Below the pieces are notes generated by a model, which worked only from the letters and a program-made list of their open reading frames with translations, was not told the DNA's origin and ran no database searches. From Phaeoceros laevis (lineage: Eukaryota; Anthocerotophyta; Anthocerotopsida; Notothyladales), in assembly GCA_049999765.1 (NCBI GenBank), contig JBNGIQ010009497.1, positions 40,613-64,046 of the forward strand: a DNA stretch of 23,434 nt, read 5' to 3'. The first letter of the stretch is position 1; each line of letters begins with the position of its first letter. This document shows, one piece after another, positions 1 to 10,874 of this stretch. The position numbers and the translations under genes were made by a program.

Positions 1-1097
1 GTCCCCACATATATATTGGACTCAAACTGGGCCTGCACAATGTCTGAGTGGATAGCTCGAACTTGCTCCAAGCACCGTTTTGTCAGAGTTACTCCAATCA
101 TTCTGGCGTCGTCCAATGTGCTCAGGCTACTACAAGCCTTGAGCACACCTACGAATACACGGTTATCTGGCACTATCCCGTTCTGTTGCATTCGTGCATA
201 CAACTGCAGAGCCAAATCGCCCTCATTTAAGTTAGCATATGCCAATATAATGACAGTCCAGGAAACAACATCATGGTGAGGCATTGCCTCAAACACATGC
301 CTGGCATCCACTAGGCTCCCAGCCTTAGAATAGGCATCCACCAACATGTTACCCACATATCCATTTAGTTCGCATCCACTCTTCAATATGTCGGAGTGGA
401 TACCTATAACTCGATCCAGATACTGTTTTTTCAACTGTTCTGTTTTGGCCTTGTTTCTCTTTTCCAATCGGGCCAGACTGTTGCAAGCCCTCAGTGCACC
501 AATAAATGTCCGCTGATTGGGTACTAGCCCTTCCTGCTGCAGTTGAGCATACAACTGCAGGCTAACTTCGCCCTCGCCTCTCTGGGCATACCCCAAGATC
601 ATGATATTCCAAACAACCACAGTTCGTAGGGGTATCTTCAGGAAGAGAAGCCAAGCATCCTCGAGGCTCCCACATTTGGCATAGACATCCAGCAGTATGG
701 TGGACACGAAGACATCCGACTGGAAGCCACTTTCAACCACATCAGCATAGATTTGGTTAGCACTGTCCAAATCCCGTAACCTACTGCAAGCCTTTAGAGC
801 AGCAACGAAGGTGTGGGAACCTGGTTTCACCCCGCTCTCTCGCATTTCCTCGTATACTCTAAGAGCCTGCCTACATTGCCCAGACTTGATGTGCTGGGAT
901 ATAAGACCGGTCCAGGAGAATTCATCTCGCTGAGATAACTTCACATCAGCAAGAGCTCCGATTCTGCAGACAGAGGTAGTACTAGTCCTTCCTTTTGAGC
1001 CGTGACCACCATTGCCGTTGCATGAGGTCCCTTTTTCGAGAACCTCTAGTGCAGATTTATGGCTACCCCAGCTGCCTATCCAATGATCTGCCAACAT
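1..1097 (-). CDS. PPR protein, 5' part, truncated by the window edge
   Basis: Reading the minus strand from the ATG at 1097 gives 365 open codons with no stop to the window edge, so the C-terminus is missing. An in-frame TAG lies just upstream of the ATG, which supports this start. After about 65 residues of Ser/Gly-rich N-terminus come tandem PPR motifs of the PLS kind: WTGLISQHIKSGQCRQALRV, VYAKCGSLEDAWLLF and VDAYSKAGSLVDARHVFEAM, with the typical VVSWTVIILAYA and ALKAC phrases. PPR proteins bind organelle RNA in a sequence-specific way and act in editing, splicing or stability. Two linkers hold unusual basic insertions (EKRNKAKTEQLKKQYLDR, and one ending TLTKRCLEQVRA) between adjacent motifs. 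The N-terminus is not an obvious transit peptide. The family is sure; the target and the presence of E/DYW domains are unknown. Confidence 0.85.
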   Translation of the reverse strand, partial: MLADHWIGSWGSHKSALEVLEKGTSCNGNGGHGSKGRTSTTSVCRIGALADVKLSQRDEFSWTGLISQHIKSGQCRQALRVYEEMRESGVKPGSHTFVAALKACSRLRDLDSANQIYADVVESGFQSDVFVSTILLDVYAKCGSLEDAWLLFLKIPLRTVVVWNIMILGYAQRGEGEVSLQLYAQLQQEGLVPNQRTFIGALRACNSLARLEKRNKAKTEQLKKQYLDRVIGIHSDILKSGCELNGYVGNMLVDAYSKAGSLVDARHVFEAMPHHDVVSWTVIILAYANLNEGDLALQLYARMQQNGIVPDNRVFVGVLKACSSLSTLDDARMIGVTLTKRCLEQVRAIHSDIVQAQFESNIYVG

Positions 1098-1779
1098 AAT
1101 AAGCAAAAACTAACACTGTTACTTTGAACTCAGTATGGTGGCCAATTCTGTTGCACTCATGGACCGTGAAGGCATCTAGCACAGCAACAAGCAGGAGAAG
1201 GAATCTCTGTATGCCGTGCTTCTGAGATTCATATATTGCAAGCGACCATTGCGCAATATTGTATAACTGTCTAGCAGTAGCTTACTGAAGAACAATTGAA
1301 AAAAAAAGTAAGGTTTGGGAAGAAGCTGTTTATTGCTGGGAAGCTCAAGTGTAAGGCCGAATCCTCGAATGATAATGGCAGCTCCGAATGCAACCTTGTG
1401 CATGCGTAGCTGTGACCCTTCTGATATTTGGAGCCAGCATGGCGTTGCTGAGTACGCGATCCGGCCCCACCAGCAGCCGGGCAGCAAAAACAGGGCAGTA
1501 AGTTTCGGAGGGAGCACCCTTCAAACGCAAAGCGTTTGCATCTGTCTTCAGAAGTTCAGATGTACTACTCATACTATACTGTAGTTGCCACTGGGTTACT
1601 ACTGCTATTGCGATGATATCAAAGCTTGAGCAGCGAATTATCATATGCAGAGATTCAACTCGATTTCATGTCTACAACGATTGGTAGTGTTCTAGTAAGG
1701 AGTACTGTAGCGCTAGCCTGCTGCTAACCGCGCTAGGCTGGCGCTACATGTCCTCAGATCTACTTCTCATATTCGTGCT
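1098..1779. other. Upstream region of the PPR gene, no gene found
   Basis: Open frames here are short, overlap on both strands and show no recognisable motif. The part next to 1097 presumably holds the promoter and 5' UTR of the minus-strand PPR gene. The only clear structures are the two inverted repeats at 1707-1810. Confidence 0.5.
1707..1747. repeat. Imperfect hairpin, 14-nt arms
   Basis: GTAGCGCTAGCCTG (1707-1720) is the reverse complement of 1734-1747 apart from one internal mismatch and the innermost pair, leaving a 13-nt loop. It could form a stem-loop; the function is unknown. Confidence 0.6.
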
Positions 1780-1810
1780 TGGGCTACACGCGAATGGCTG
1801 AGGACATGTA
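1745..1810. repeat. Perfect 13-bp inverted repeat
   Basis: TACATGTCCTCAG (1745-1757) and CTGAGGACATGTA (1798-1810) are exact reverse complements separated by 40 nt. The left arm overlaps the end of the preceding hairpin by 3 nt, so the two structures are nested or alternative. This may be the scar or end of a small MITE-like element; no element boundaries can be fixed. Confidence 0.6.
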
Positions 1811-2830
1811 TATTGTAGCCTTCCTTCCGAGTGTCATCGTCTCGTAATGCCCTTCCCTTTTGTGCTGCTGGAGAGACCAGATGACACTCCACATTTTTCC
1901 TTTCCCGCAAGAAAAATAGATGCTTACGACGGTCCCAGTATCTACACCCACCCATTCTTTCATACAATTGTAACGCCTCCTCTGTATCACACTCCATGGT
2001 ACTACATCACGCTGAGTCCATGCAGAAACAACTTTCTGGGCATCCACAACGCTCCCAAATGTAGGACACTTTCTGGGTATACGAAATGATACCATACTTG
2101 TGGAAACAACCCATGGTGGTGGCGTCCTCTTCATACCATGACCTGGAAACAACTCAGTTCAAATCCGTACTTCAAAACCTCCGAACGTATCCTTGTTGAA
2201 ATTGCTATGCTCACGCTTCGAGCAGGCAGACCAAGGTACAAGCAAGTAACGACACCTTGTGCTTGCAAGCACTGGCACATTTTCAGGGCCTCCTCTCATG
2301 CCCACATGTAGTCGGCCAGCAATCAAAGCTGAGGAACACTTTCTGCAACCCTGAACCCAGATATTAACAAAGCTGCAAGATACACCAACACGAGGTATCA
2401 TGTGGGCTGACCCCATAGACTTCCAGTAGCCCAAGCAGCTCTAAAGCTCTGTCCCTGCTGATGATATGTCATAGTGGCATTCCAGCGGCACATCTCGTTG
2501 GGACAGGTTATCAGACCCGTCCAGTGCTGAGGATGATGCTCTCATTTGCTACGTCCAGCGACAGGCACATCTGGTCACGCCCTGCTCCAAACTTCAACAT
2601 GCCGCTTTCCCTGTTGCAGTGACTCCAGAGCACCTACAACTATGCTCGTCTCCTTTGCAATGAGGCGACTACATGCTCGGTGCAAACTTTGGAAGTGTAC
2701 ACCCACACTTTTGGATCTACCTGTGCCATCTGGCCATTCAGCTGCAAACCCTCGTCTGCTGCAGGCAAGCAATTTGCAAGACGCCTTAGCAGTGCAATGG
2801 TTGGAAGAGGACCCTGCCACCATGCTTGCT
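1780..2830 (-). pseudogene. Decayed PPR gene
   Basis: On the minus strand, from right to left, pieces of PPR motifs appear in changing frames. Around 2575-2760 there is HFQSLHRACSRL followed by ALESLQQGKRHVEV. Near 2530 there is HWTGLI, the same phrase as in the intact PPR gene at the left edge. Around 2300-2400 there is a remnant with FVNIWVQGCRKC. At 1960-2070 there is GSVVDAQKVV, then QRDVVPWSVI, then EEALQLYERMGG in another frame. No single frame joins them and several stops intervene, so this is a pseudogene, probably a paralogue or relic of a neighbour. Boundaries are approximate. Confidence 0.6.
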
Positions 2831-2864
2831 CAGACAGCCTCCAGCCGCTCTTTAGGCCGCCGCC

Positions 2865-3938
2865 ATGCTCAACGCAACTTGCGACGGCAAGGTCTCGCGC
2901 GGCCACCATTCCCGGTGCAAGGGCAGATCGTACTGTGGCCATGCCCAAAGGGCTCCTATAAGCCTAGTGCTACCAGAAGAAAGTATTGTGGTTCTCAAGG
3001 GATATGGCGTTGGCGTTGTGCTTGCCGACCGGGTGCCTTTCAACTCCACCGTCCAGTGCAAGTGTCAATGTGGCCCGTAGGCCCTCTCCAGTCTCCATTT
3101 CCGCACCACCTTTGTTCAGGAATGGCTTGTCTCTCGGCTGTAGTTTCGGCGCTGCCCGTGCTCACAGTCGCAGATGCCTACGCACGCTTACGAGGATGGG
3201 TTTGAGGGCTGTGGAGACCTTCGATGGTTCGTTCCAGCTCAAGCCTGAGGTTCGCCACTGTGATCTCCTTCCTCTCTGCCTCGATGAGTCTCCGTGATGA
3301 AGCTGTTGAAATGTTTCTCCCTTGTGCAGTGCGAGAGCGACCTCAAGGCCTTATTGGCCTCCGAGACTTTCTGCAAACAGGTATCGGAGCAGCCAGGAGT
3401 GGTTCCAGGAGCTCAGTTCGAATTTAGTGGGGAGCTATTCCAGCCCGTGCCATGGAGTGTCAACACAAAGCACGGAATGCCTCAGGTGAAATCTGCAGTT
3501 GAGCCTAGAGAGTAATTTCTGCTATGATATGCACAATGTGGTCAAGGTCTGTAATCCAGTCCGACTTCTGCTCAGGAGTTTGAGAAATATCTGGAAGACA
3601 AGGAAAACTATGCCATCATCAATGTTCCTCCAAATTTCATGTTCAAAGCCAAGGTACAGGTGCCTCCAAGACTGTGGTGTTTCTATTTTTGGAGTAGAGT
3701 GTAAGAAATACCTCACCCTCCTTTCACAGGTGTTCCATCCTTCAAGGTTATGTGCGGTATACAAGAAACGGGCAACACCTTAAACGGGACAATGCGTATA
3801 GAGTCCAGTCTGTTCTTAGAGAGGCTTCCGGACATCCCATACAGTGTTTCCTTGTTGGAGAACCTTGATCCTAATGAAGTACACATGGACTTGAGGTATG
3901 TACAAAGCAATGTACATGCCAGCTGTACAGTTTTGTGA
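2865..3938 (+). CDS. Unidentified spliced gene; 3' three exons defined
   Basis: Three consecutive plus-strand exons fit together with intact phase: 3330-3485 (52 codons), 3576-3653 (26 codons) and 3747-3938 (63 codons plus TGA). The introns are 90 and 93 nt, start with GT and end in AG (CAG/GTGAAA, AAG/GTACAG), and match the intron size of FANCI next door. The translation includes EFEKYLEDKENYAIINVPP in the middle exon and SLFLERLPDIPYSVSLLENL in the last. The 5' exons are not settled. One candidate ends at 3249 (GSFQLKPE before GTTCGC), and an open stretch at 2955-3050 (VVLKGYGVGVVLADRVPF) may belong to it. I do not recognise the family. Its stop is 25 nt from the FANCI stop, so the two genes converge and their 3' UTRs must overlap. 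It could also be a decayed copy of some gene. Confidence 0.4.
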
Positions 3939-3962
3939 CAGTGGCTATGTTCAAAGAGTCGG

Positions 3963-6900
3963 TCAGCTGGTGCGGCGGGCTCTTTTGGAGGACCTCGCGC
4001 CTGATGGGTGTCCTTGAGTACCTGACAGCCTGACGTTAATTCCTAGAGGCGATTGGACAGCAGTTTCTTCATCCAAATCTTCATCCTCGGCGTGTCCGTT
4101 TGGCAAACAGTCTTCAGCTTGCACTTGGACGTCGTCATCTTCATTTATTTCCTCACCATCCTCATCATCGGCTTCAGCTACTAGATCGGCATCTGCCAAC
4201 TCTTCATCATTGTCGCTGTCCTGATCTGTTCCAGCATCTGGATGTGGAGGCTCTTGGGGCTCCACATTCCTTGGCTCTTTGGGCTGCTTTTTGCTGTCCA
4301 GAATTTTGAAGTCCCTCGCTGTGCTCCGTTTGGCATGTCTCATCAGGTTTATTTTTGTCAAGTTACTTAGCTGTATTAAGTATTTCTCGTACTCTTCGAC
4401 CTGAAAGATGAGGTTTGGAATGGTCTTGGCCTCCCTTTTGATATGGTTCACATAGACCTTGCCTTGCAAATTTTCTTGTTGATCCTGAACATCCAAATCA
4501 CTCAGGCTTACTTTAGATGACAAATCATGCATATGAAATAACGAACAAACATTAACCCGCAGCAGACATCCAAACTTACCGATTGCATAGCAGCTACGAA
4601 AGTATAGATCGGAATGGTTAAGCTCTTGCAAGTAACATCAGCTAACCGCTGGAATTTTGGACTTGGAGAAGCCTGCAAGTATCCCTTGGGAGCTATTCCC
4701 AGACGCGTTGTCGCTACCAGACATTTATATAGCTTGATCGCAGTCTTAAGTAGCTGTTCGGCTAAAGAACCTTCAAAAGAGTTCAAGAATAAATTGGAGC
4801 ACAGGCTGCTGAAGGTGATGTTTAATCAAGGAACCCAAAAGCACCTATATTTAGGTAGTACGTGCTCACCTGGTAAACTCATCGCTGCAAATCTAGCGAC
4901 CAGAAGGACCAGAGCTTCCATCCTTGCATGCACCATCTCCTCCTGTTTACTCCTCGCGAGATCTGGCCCCAAAATCGTACATTCTGCCCTGCCTGACACC
5001 TCAGATGCTTTTCCACTGGGCTCTATCTTCAGCTTAGCAACCACCCACTCAATGTCGGTCAAACATGTCTCTACATGTTGAAGTAGTAAACCGCCAATAC
5101 CAGTGCGTGTGGGCAAACTTAGGACGGGGTAAACAGTAGATGAGTGGATTGCATCCATGTCCGCTGCTCCCATGACAAACTGCAACTCCTGGGCAATCTT
5201 TTGTCCAATATCAAGGTCATTTGGTGGAGGATGAAGACAGATTGCCATTGTTGCCAGAGCACGAGCTGCCCCTGCGCTGGGGACCTTATGTTGTTGGCAC
5301 AGCATCTCGGCCCAAGCACCATGCACCTCCATGGTGGACGGAGGCAGCTTAGAAGCTAGGAAGCAGATGAGACTAGCAAGAATCTGCACATTCACAAAAG
5401 GTTGTTACAACTTCGAAACTGAATACTACACCCTGACATCATCAACAAAACACCACAATTTCACCTCAGTTTCCTCCCATCGTGACTGGCTCAAAAACTC
5501 TACCATCAGCGGTTGTGATTGCTTAACAAGCCATTGATCAACTAGCTTGGCTTGTTCACCGTCATCTTCATCATCCCCATCGTGGAGGCCCTTTCCAGAA
5601 ACAACAGAGAATGCCCTGAAGATGGCTGTTACACAATTTCTTTGATGGGATAACCTGATAAGCTCATCCAAACACTTCAGAGCTGCCAAGGTGAGGTCCC
5701 CCCCAATCTCATTCGTGACCTGCTTTCTTCCTTTCCCCGTCTTTGACGTATCCTTTGCACCCTCCTGTGATGCATGAGCCATCCCACATGTTTTCAAGGC
5801 TACGAGCAAATCGCACAGAGGTCTAGCCAGAATTTTCCAATCGCTGCCAATCAAATCCCGCAGTTTACTCAACAGCTCACTTTGATCGCTTGCTTCCCTG
5901 GAAGCCGCATTCAGATGACTCAGACAACTTCGAAGGGCAAAGAATGCTAGCCTGGAGTCAAAGGTCGAAGCACTGGGCGAACCTTGCTGAGATCCATTGC
6001 CACATTGAGATAGCTTATCCGTGACCAATTGGAGCAGATGAGCTATGCAGGCACTATCTAGGAGTGGCTTCCTTTTCTCGATACATTCTCTAGGTACTGC
6101 GAATGGAGCTTGCTTGCCAGATACTGAAGGCCTTTCCCGATTCTTCAAAGGTTTTGCTCCTTTCTTAGGGGCCTTTCCCTGTCTTTGGCTCAATACCTGC
6201 TCCAAACTATCATGCAATGTCAAGTAGGACATAAGTTCCTTCTCTGCTTCAACATGCTTCTTGGCAAGGTCTCTGATTGCTACACCCATCAGAACTTCGA
6301 GAATGCCAAGCAGAACACGGGCCTGTTCCAAGTTGCTCCCTCCTTCAGTGGTATCAGCACTGAAGTTCTGAGTAGTGTCGAGCTTGAAATCTGATTGTGA
6401 GTGAGACCATCCAACTCATTAGCTGGTGTTGTCGAAACAAACGACAGCAAACATGAGCACTTAACATGCTCCTGGGTTCTTCTCCCATCATGGTATTGAA
6501 GGCTAACAACAACCTACCTCCTAAAGACTTGCTCTGCAAACTCTGGCGGAAGTTTGAGAAGGCAGCAGCAAGAGCTTCTCCCGAGGAGCCTCTTCCACCC
6601 TGATTAAGTGCAAACAATCCATGCCCTGTTAAAGCGGATGCAAAACATGTTCCAACTAATGGATGGCACCAACTCGTACACACTCTACTACCTCTGGCTC
6701 TGGCGTCAGTGTAAATCCAAAGTCGTACACTGAATCCTGCCCCTGCCCACCTAACGACTGCAATGTGAGCAGTTGATATACACATGACACTAGATGGTGC
6801 AAGGGCTCCTCGAGTTGCACAATTCCATCTTTTGTCTTAACACATAAGGTCAGCTTCAGAGTTGCACCCATCTGTTAGACAAGTCCCACTCACAATTCAG

Positions 6901-9817
6901 GCAAAAGCTTCCCAACAACGAAGTAAAATTGATCCAGCTGGTAGAGACATTTCAGAACAGTTTTGACGGTGTCATAGTAGTACCTCATGGAACTCACAAT
7001 AACGACGAAAATGTGGCCATACAAAGTCAAACACTGCATCAGCTGCACCAGGATCAACTAGCATGAGCTTCGGAAGGCCCCCGTACATGGTTTCCCTCAC
7101 GATTGCCTGCATAAGACGAATAGGATGACAAGGGCATGGCAAAGCCAGATCCCCCCAGAGAAAGCTCAGATTGACAACCCTTAAATGTGGCAGGATAGAA
7201 AGAGACGCTTCGTGTGTAGACAGTGTAGGATGGGAGTAAAATACCTGCTGTGTCAGGGAACGGCGAAGCAATCCAAGGAGTTCATGCAGCAAGCTTGCAC
7301 CTCTTCCAAAATCAGATATTCTGTCCCTCTGGCTAAAACTCTGACTGCAGCTGGCTTCACTTGTCGTGTGCATCAAGGAATCTGGGCCACGCAAGAGAGT
7401 TGAATGTTTCTCAGCTATGATTAAGTCGAGGATGCCTTGCACTGCAGTCATTCTGGCCCCTGCGTCTCGACTAAACATTGCCTTCCTCAGCACCAAAACT
7501 GTATAATCCTGAATTGGACATGCCAAAACAATGGGTTTTAATCTATTGAGTCGAGTAGCATTTTACCCAAACGGTGAAAGGAGATCGACCACATATATAT
7601 GAAGCATTTGGCAAAGACACCAAGACAATGGAACAGAAGACCTTCGCAAGAAAGTTGGTGAAGTACCTGAAGGTCCTGGCTCAGTTGGAAAAGTGGGCTG
7701 ATAGCTCGGACAAGGGAAGACGCTGACGCGGAATGTAGGAATGTGAAATAATCCAAACATTCTTTGAGTCGAGCAGCGTTTTCAAGCATTAGTTGAGGGT
7801 AGGTCTTTACAAGTTGAGCAAGCATTCTGCAAACGCCATTCAGCCAGATACCACAGAAGGTTCTGGGTAAGTTGGAATATGTTTCCAGTTGGCCTACTCA
7901 CAACAGGATAATGAAGGAAGGTGCTACATGTTTTTGTGTAGCTTGTGGGATAGACTCACCTGATTATTGGAGCGCTGTTTTCGGACTTGAGCCCAATAAT
8001 CCTGCATTTGCTCTGTTCGATAATCTGCAGGAACCAACCATCATCGGTGATTAAGGTGAGACTAATCTGAGCCAGTATGATCTCGCACATTTGCTCACCA
8101 TTCGGCCTAGCCGATCTACAGACAAAAAAAACTATGAGTCTGTCTTCCTCTGACAAACCCTCACCTCATCGCGAGCCATTGAATGTGCTTCGAACGCAGC
8201 AGTTAAAACCTCCACACCGAATGCCTGACTTCCTGAGGCAGCTGGATCTATTGTTCTCCCCTCATTCAGCACTGAGATTCTTCCACCGGGCCCAGACTCC
8301 ACCAACAAGAAGCCCATGTGCACAACGCTTGGGATTATATGATCCCAACCGAAAGTATTATTCTGCACCTGTTCACAAAAGGTCAGCCTGGTAAACACCT
8401 GGGCCTGTTAGAGCCAAATACCGTCTTACAGTCCAAGTCCTACATGCTGAAAGGAATGGACTTGGGAAAAGAACTGAATGGCGTTTCAGGCAGCACCGTT
8501 CGCATGAATGCTTGTCTCAGCATATTCTCTGTTCGAGTGCACCGCAGCCCCAGCGTTGATGATGCCCAGGCCGATTCTCTGCACGTAGCAACATCAAATT
8601 TAGGCCTTGGCCGCTTCTTCCAGGTGGCCAGGAAGCAGTAAGCAGATTCCGAGTCAGAGCTTTCCAGGACGGTAAGCAAACCTGCAGTGCTGCATGTCCT
8701 GGTATGCTTTCAAGGCGGCTGCCTTGAGAAGATCGTATGACGGTTGCTCGAATCTTGGAATCCGCGAAATGGAGAGTAGTACAGATACTGTGAAAGGCGT
8801 CAAGGACTGACCGGAACGTGCCAGGTTGAGCCATTCTTTCCCTAATGCAGGATCCTGTTTGACAGCAAAGTTGATGTGCAATACGACAGTTCCTTCAGTT
8901 TGCCGGTGCAACTCCGCCAGATGTTTATTTCGTCCCCCAGTCGCACCACAAGCCTTCCTGGTTTTAGCCATTCTGTCAAAGAACGTCACCAGACCTACCA
9001 GCACCACCCGTCTGAAGCCTTTGGAGGCAATCAGCAGGAGCTGGTAAACCAGAGCCGGCAGTTCTTGGGGTTCAGAGTCCTTCAAATGATGGAACACCTT
9101 CCTCAAGAGCTTCTCCATCTGCACCGCATCAACAGGAAGCTCGCGGACCATGGTCACAATTCTCATAAGCAGGACCGTGGGCCATGGAAAAGCTGCAAAC
9201 AGTTCCACAACTTCAGCTACGTATGCCCTGCCACTGATCGTGCGCTCCTCAGCATCTTCTCCATCCTCATTAGACGTGACTACAGGATCAATGGAGGCTA
9301 GGATAAGACTGAGGCACCGGGGCAGCAGCTCAAGCGTCCGCCCTTCCTCCCCTGAACAAGCCTGCCCTGTACCAGTTTCTCCCAAGCTCTGAAGGTGCAA
9401 GAGAATGGACTCCGAAACCCTCGGCAAGGCTTTTCGGGGCAGAACGTCCATCTGCTGAGCTAGAAACGCGATACAATCTTGCACCTTTTTGTCAACCACG
9501 AGCCTTTGCGAGTGCACCAGGTGAAGCACCCGCAGTAATACCAGAAGCAGCAATTGAGCGGCTTTGCAGGCCTCATCCTCCCTGGCCAGCGGCCCAAGAG
9601 CGTGGAACAATGCCCTGGCATAGTCCATCACGGCCTGCCCTGGCTGCGCAGCGCTGCACCGCTTGTCAAATGCGCATAAAATCGCCTCATTCTCCTGGCC
9701 AAGAATGAGTTCAGAGATGCGCTGCCGAACGGAGGGGCTTCCGCTGATGCGCAAAGGCTTCATCTCCTGCACAATCTCCTCGTCCATATCCAGGCCCGAG
9801 AGCTGGTCTTCCGCCAT
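3963..9817 (-). CDS. FANCI: Fanconi anemia group I protein (FANCI), complete, 13 exons
   Basis: FANCI pairs with FANCD2 in the nucleus; the ID2 complex is monoubiquitinated, clamps DNA and directs interstrand crosslink repair. Exons (minus): 9817-8682, 8578-8497, 8368-8165, 8093-7960, 7826-7667, 7508-7245, 7106-6984, 6871-6692, 6599-6518, 6390-5465, 5383-4870, 4770-4580, 4484-3963. All phases close, giving 4518 nt and 1505 residues against 1328 in human. Matches to animal FANCI include [11 protein letters not shown] and RIPRFEQ in exon 1, [14 protein letters not shown] in exon 3, and [17 protein letters not shown] near the C-terminus. The monoubiquitination motif VLVLRKAMF is present (Lys about 581, human K523), followed by SCSQSFSQ, two SQ sites where ATR phosphorylates the human protein. 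The acidic tail holds an EDGE motif and ends in a basic KRARR signal. Introns are 71-158 nt. Exon 2 is the least certain. The start is the only ATG before the conserved N-terminus. Confidence 0.95.
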
Positions 9818-9890
9818 AGCTGCCTGCTCTTCTCCTTCACGGCGGGGTCAACATCGCCAACCTCCCTTTTCGAAAGCCCAAACAAAAACT

Positions 9891-9898
9891 TTTGCCGC
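9891..9898 (-). promoter_or_regulatory. E2F-type site upstream of FANCI
   Basis: TTTGCCGC on the plus strand fits the E2F consensus TTTSSCGC and lies 74 nt upstream of the FANCI ATG. E2F sites are common in promoters of S-phase and repair genes in plants. This is a motif match plus context only. Confidence 0.45.
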
Positions 9899-10019
9899 GC
9901 TTATCAATCTGCCAGTCGCAAATTTCCGAGTGTAACTCTTTGGCAAGGTTTATTTGACGATCCCATACGTAGACTACAGTATTGGCGGCCCATCCTCAAA
10001 ACCGTATTCCTTCAAGAGG

Positions 10020-10800
10020 GGAACAACAACACTTGGCATGGCCAATCTCCCCCACGTGGCTCCTGTGTTTAGAGAGCTGCGCTTGGTAATGTGTCTTGTA
10101 AGTGATTGCCACGTCCGCCCAGCTTAATGCGGCTCGTCCAAACATGGAGGCTTGAGGTGCTTTCTCGGAATTATAAGACAGGTCGTTGCCCCTGGCTTAC
10201 AGTCTCGCGCAGCACTGGTGACACTTGTCCAACCGGAAGCCGCCCGAGGTTAATGAGAAGAGCAGTCAGCCGCAAATGTCGCCAAACTGTGCCGCTAGGA
10301 GAGCCCCTAGCGCTCAAGCTGTCGTCACTCCGACCGTTGCTCATAATTGCGGAGCCGCTGCCGCAATTGGCGTGGTTGATTGCGGCTGCATTTTGCACTC
10401 TGGACCGACCTCAAGGCGGAAGAGCTGGTTGCAAGCATCTGAATGCATAGGCGGTTACCTACTCTAACGTGATTGCAGGAGCTGTTGTCTCGTGCCCCGC
10501 TGGCTGAGGGTGGAAAGAGGTCCGGACGGCCGCCGCATTGCGGAGCCAGATTTGCGCCAAGGGATAGAAAGCTGAAGCAACCACATCAAGATGCTTCTGC
10601 GGTGCCAGATCCTGCTTGGTCTTTGCTGCCTGACTCCTGCGTTTACGCTGCTGGACATGTTCTGGAGAGCGCTGGCAACGGCTTTCCCTCAGCTGAATCC
10701 ACGGTTCTCGTCGGCTAATAGCCTCTTCGGCATGGACTACGAGCTGTAGCTTGCATTGTTCCCTGTTGCAAGCCTGAATTGGAAGAGGTTGTGTTTGAGC
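10020..10800. other. Region between FANCI and the carrier gene, no secure gene
   Basis: Plus-strand open stretches occur at 10106-10450, 10225-10467 and 10473-10718. The last begins right after a good acceptor (GATTGCAG at about 10480) and runs ELLSRAPLAEGGKRSG... to a stop at 10716-10718, so it could be the last exon of a small gene. The preceding frame (KSWLQAS) would need an intron of under 30 nt to join it, which is too short. No family is recognised. Otherwise the stretch would hold the 5' UTR and promoter of FANCI (leftward) and of the carrier (rightward). Confidence 0.3.
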
Positions 10801-10874
10801 ACCATCTGAAGTTTTTATGTTCCTCGGTGGAGTGCTAAGTTTCCCGGAGAGTCGGGATAATTTTCAGTAGTGAT

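Noticed and set aside
2546-3205. Long plus-strand frame of 219 codons
   Set aside because: It overlaps minus-strand PPR remains, its residues look random (many Arg, Pro, Cys), it has no motif, and its end is not compatible with the exon phases found at 3330 onward.
3180-3380. Minus-strand coiled-coil-like segment (EAERKEITVANLRLELERT)
   Set aside because: It needs a frameshift to continue and lies opposite plus-strand exons with better splice support. It is kept only as an alternative reading.
8440-8679. Continuous minus-strand frame beyond FANCI exon 1 as coding sequence
   Set aside because: Only 8578-8497 joins in phase with both neighbouring exons. The rest falls in introns by size, splice signals and lack of FANCI similarity.
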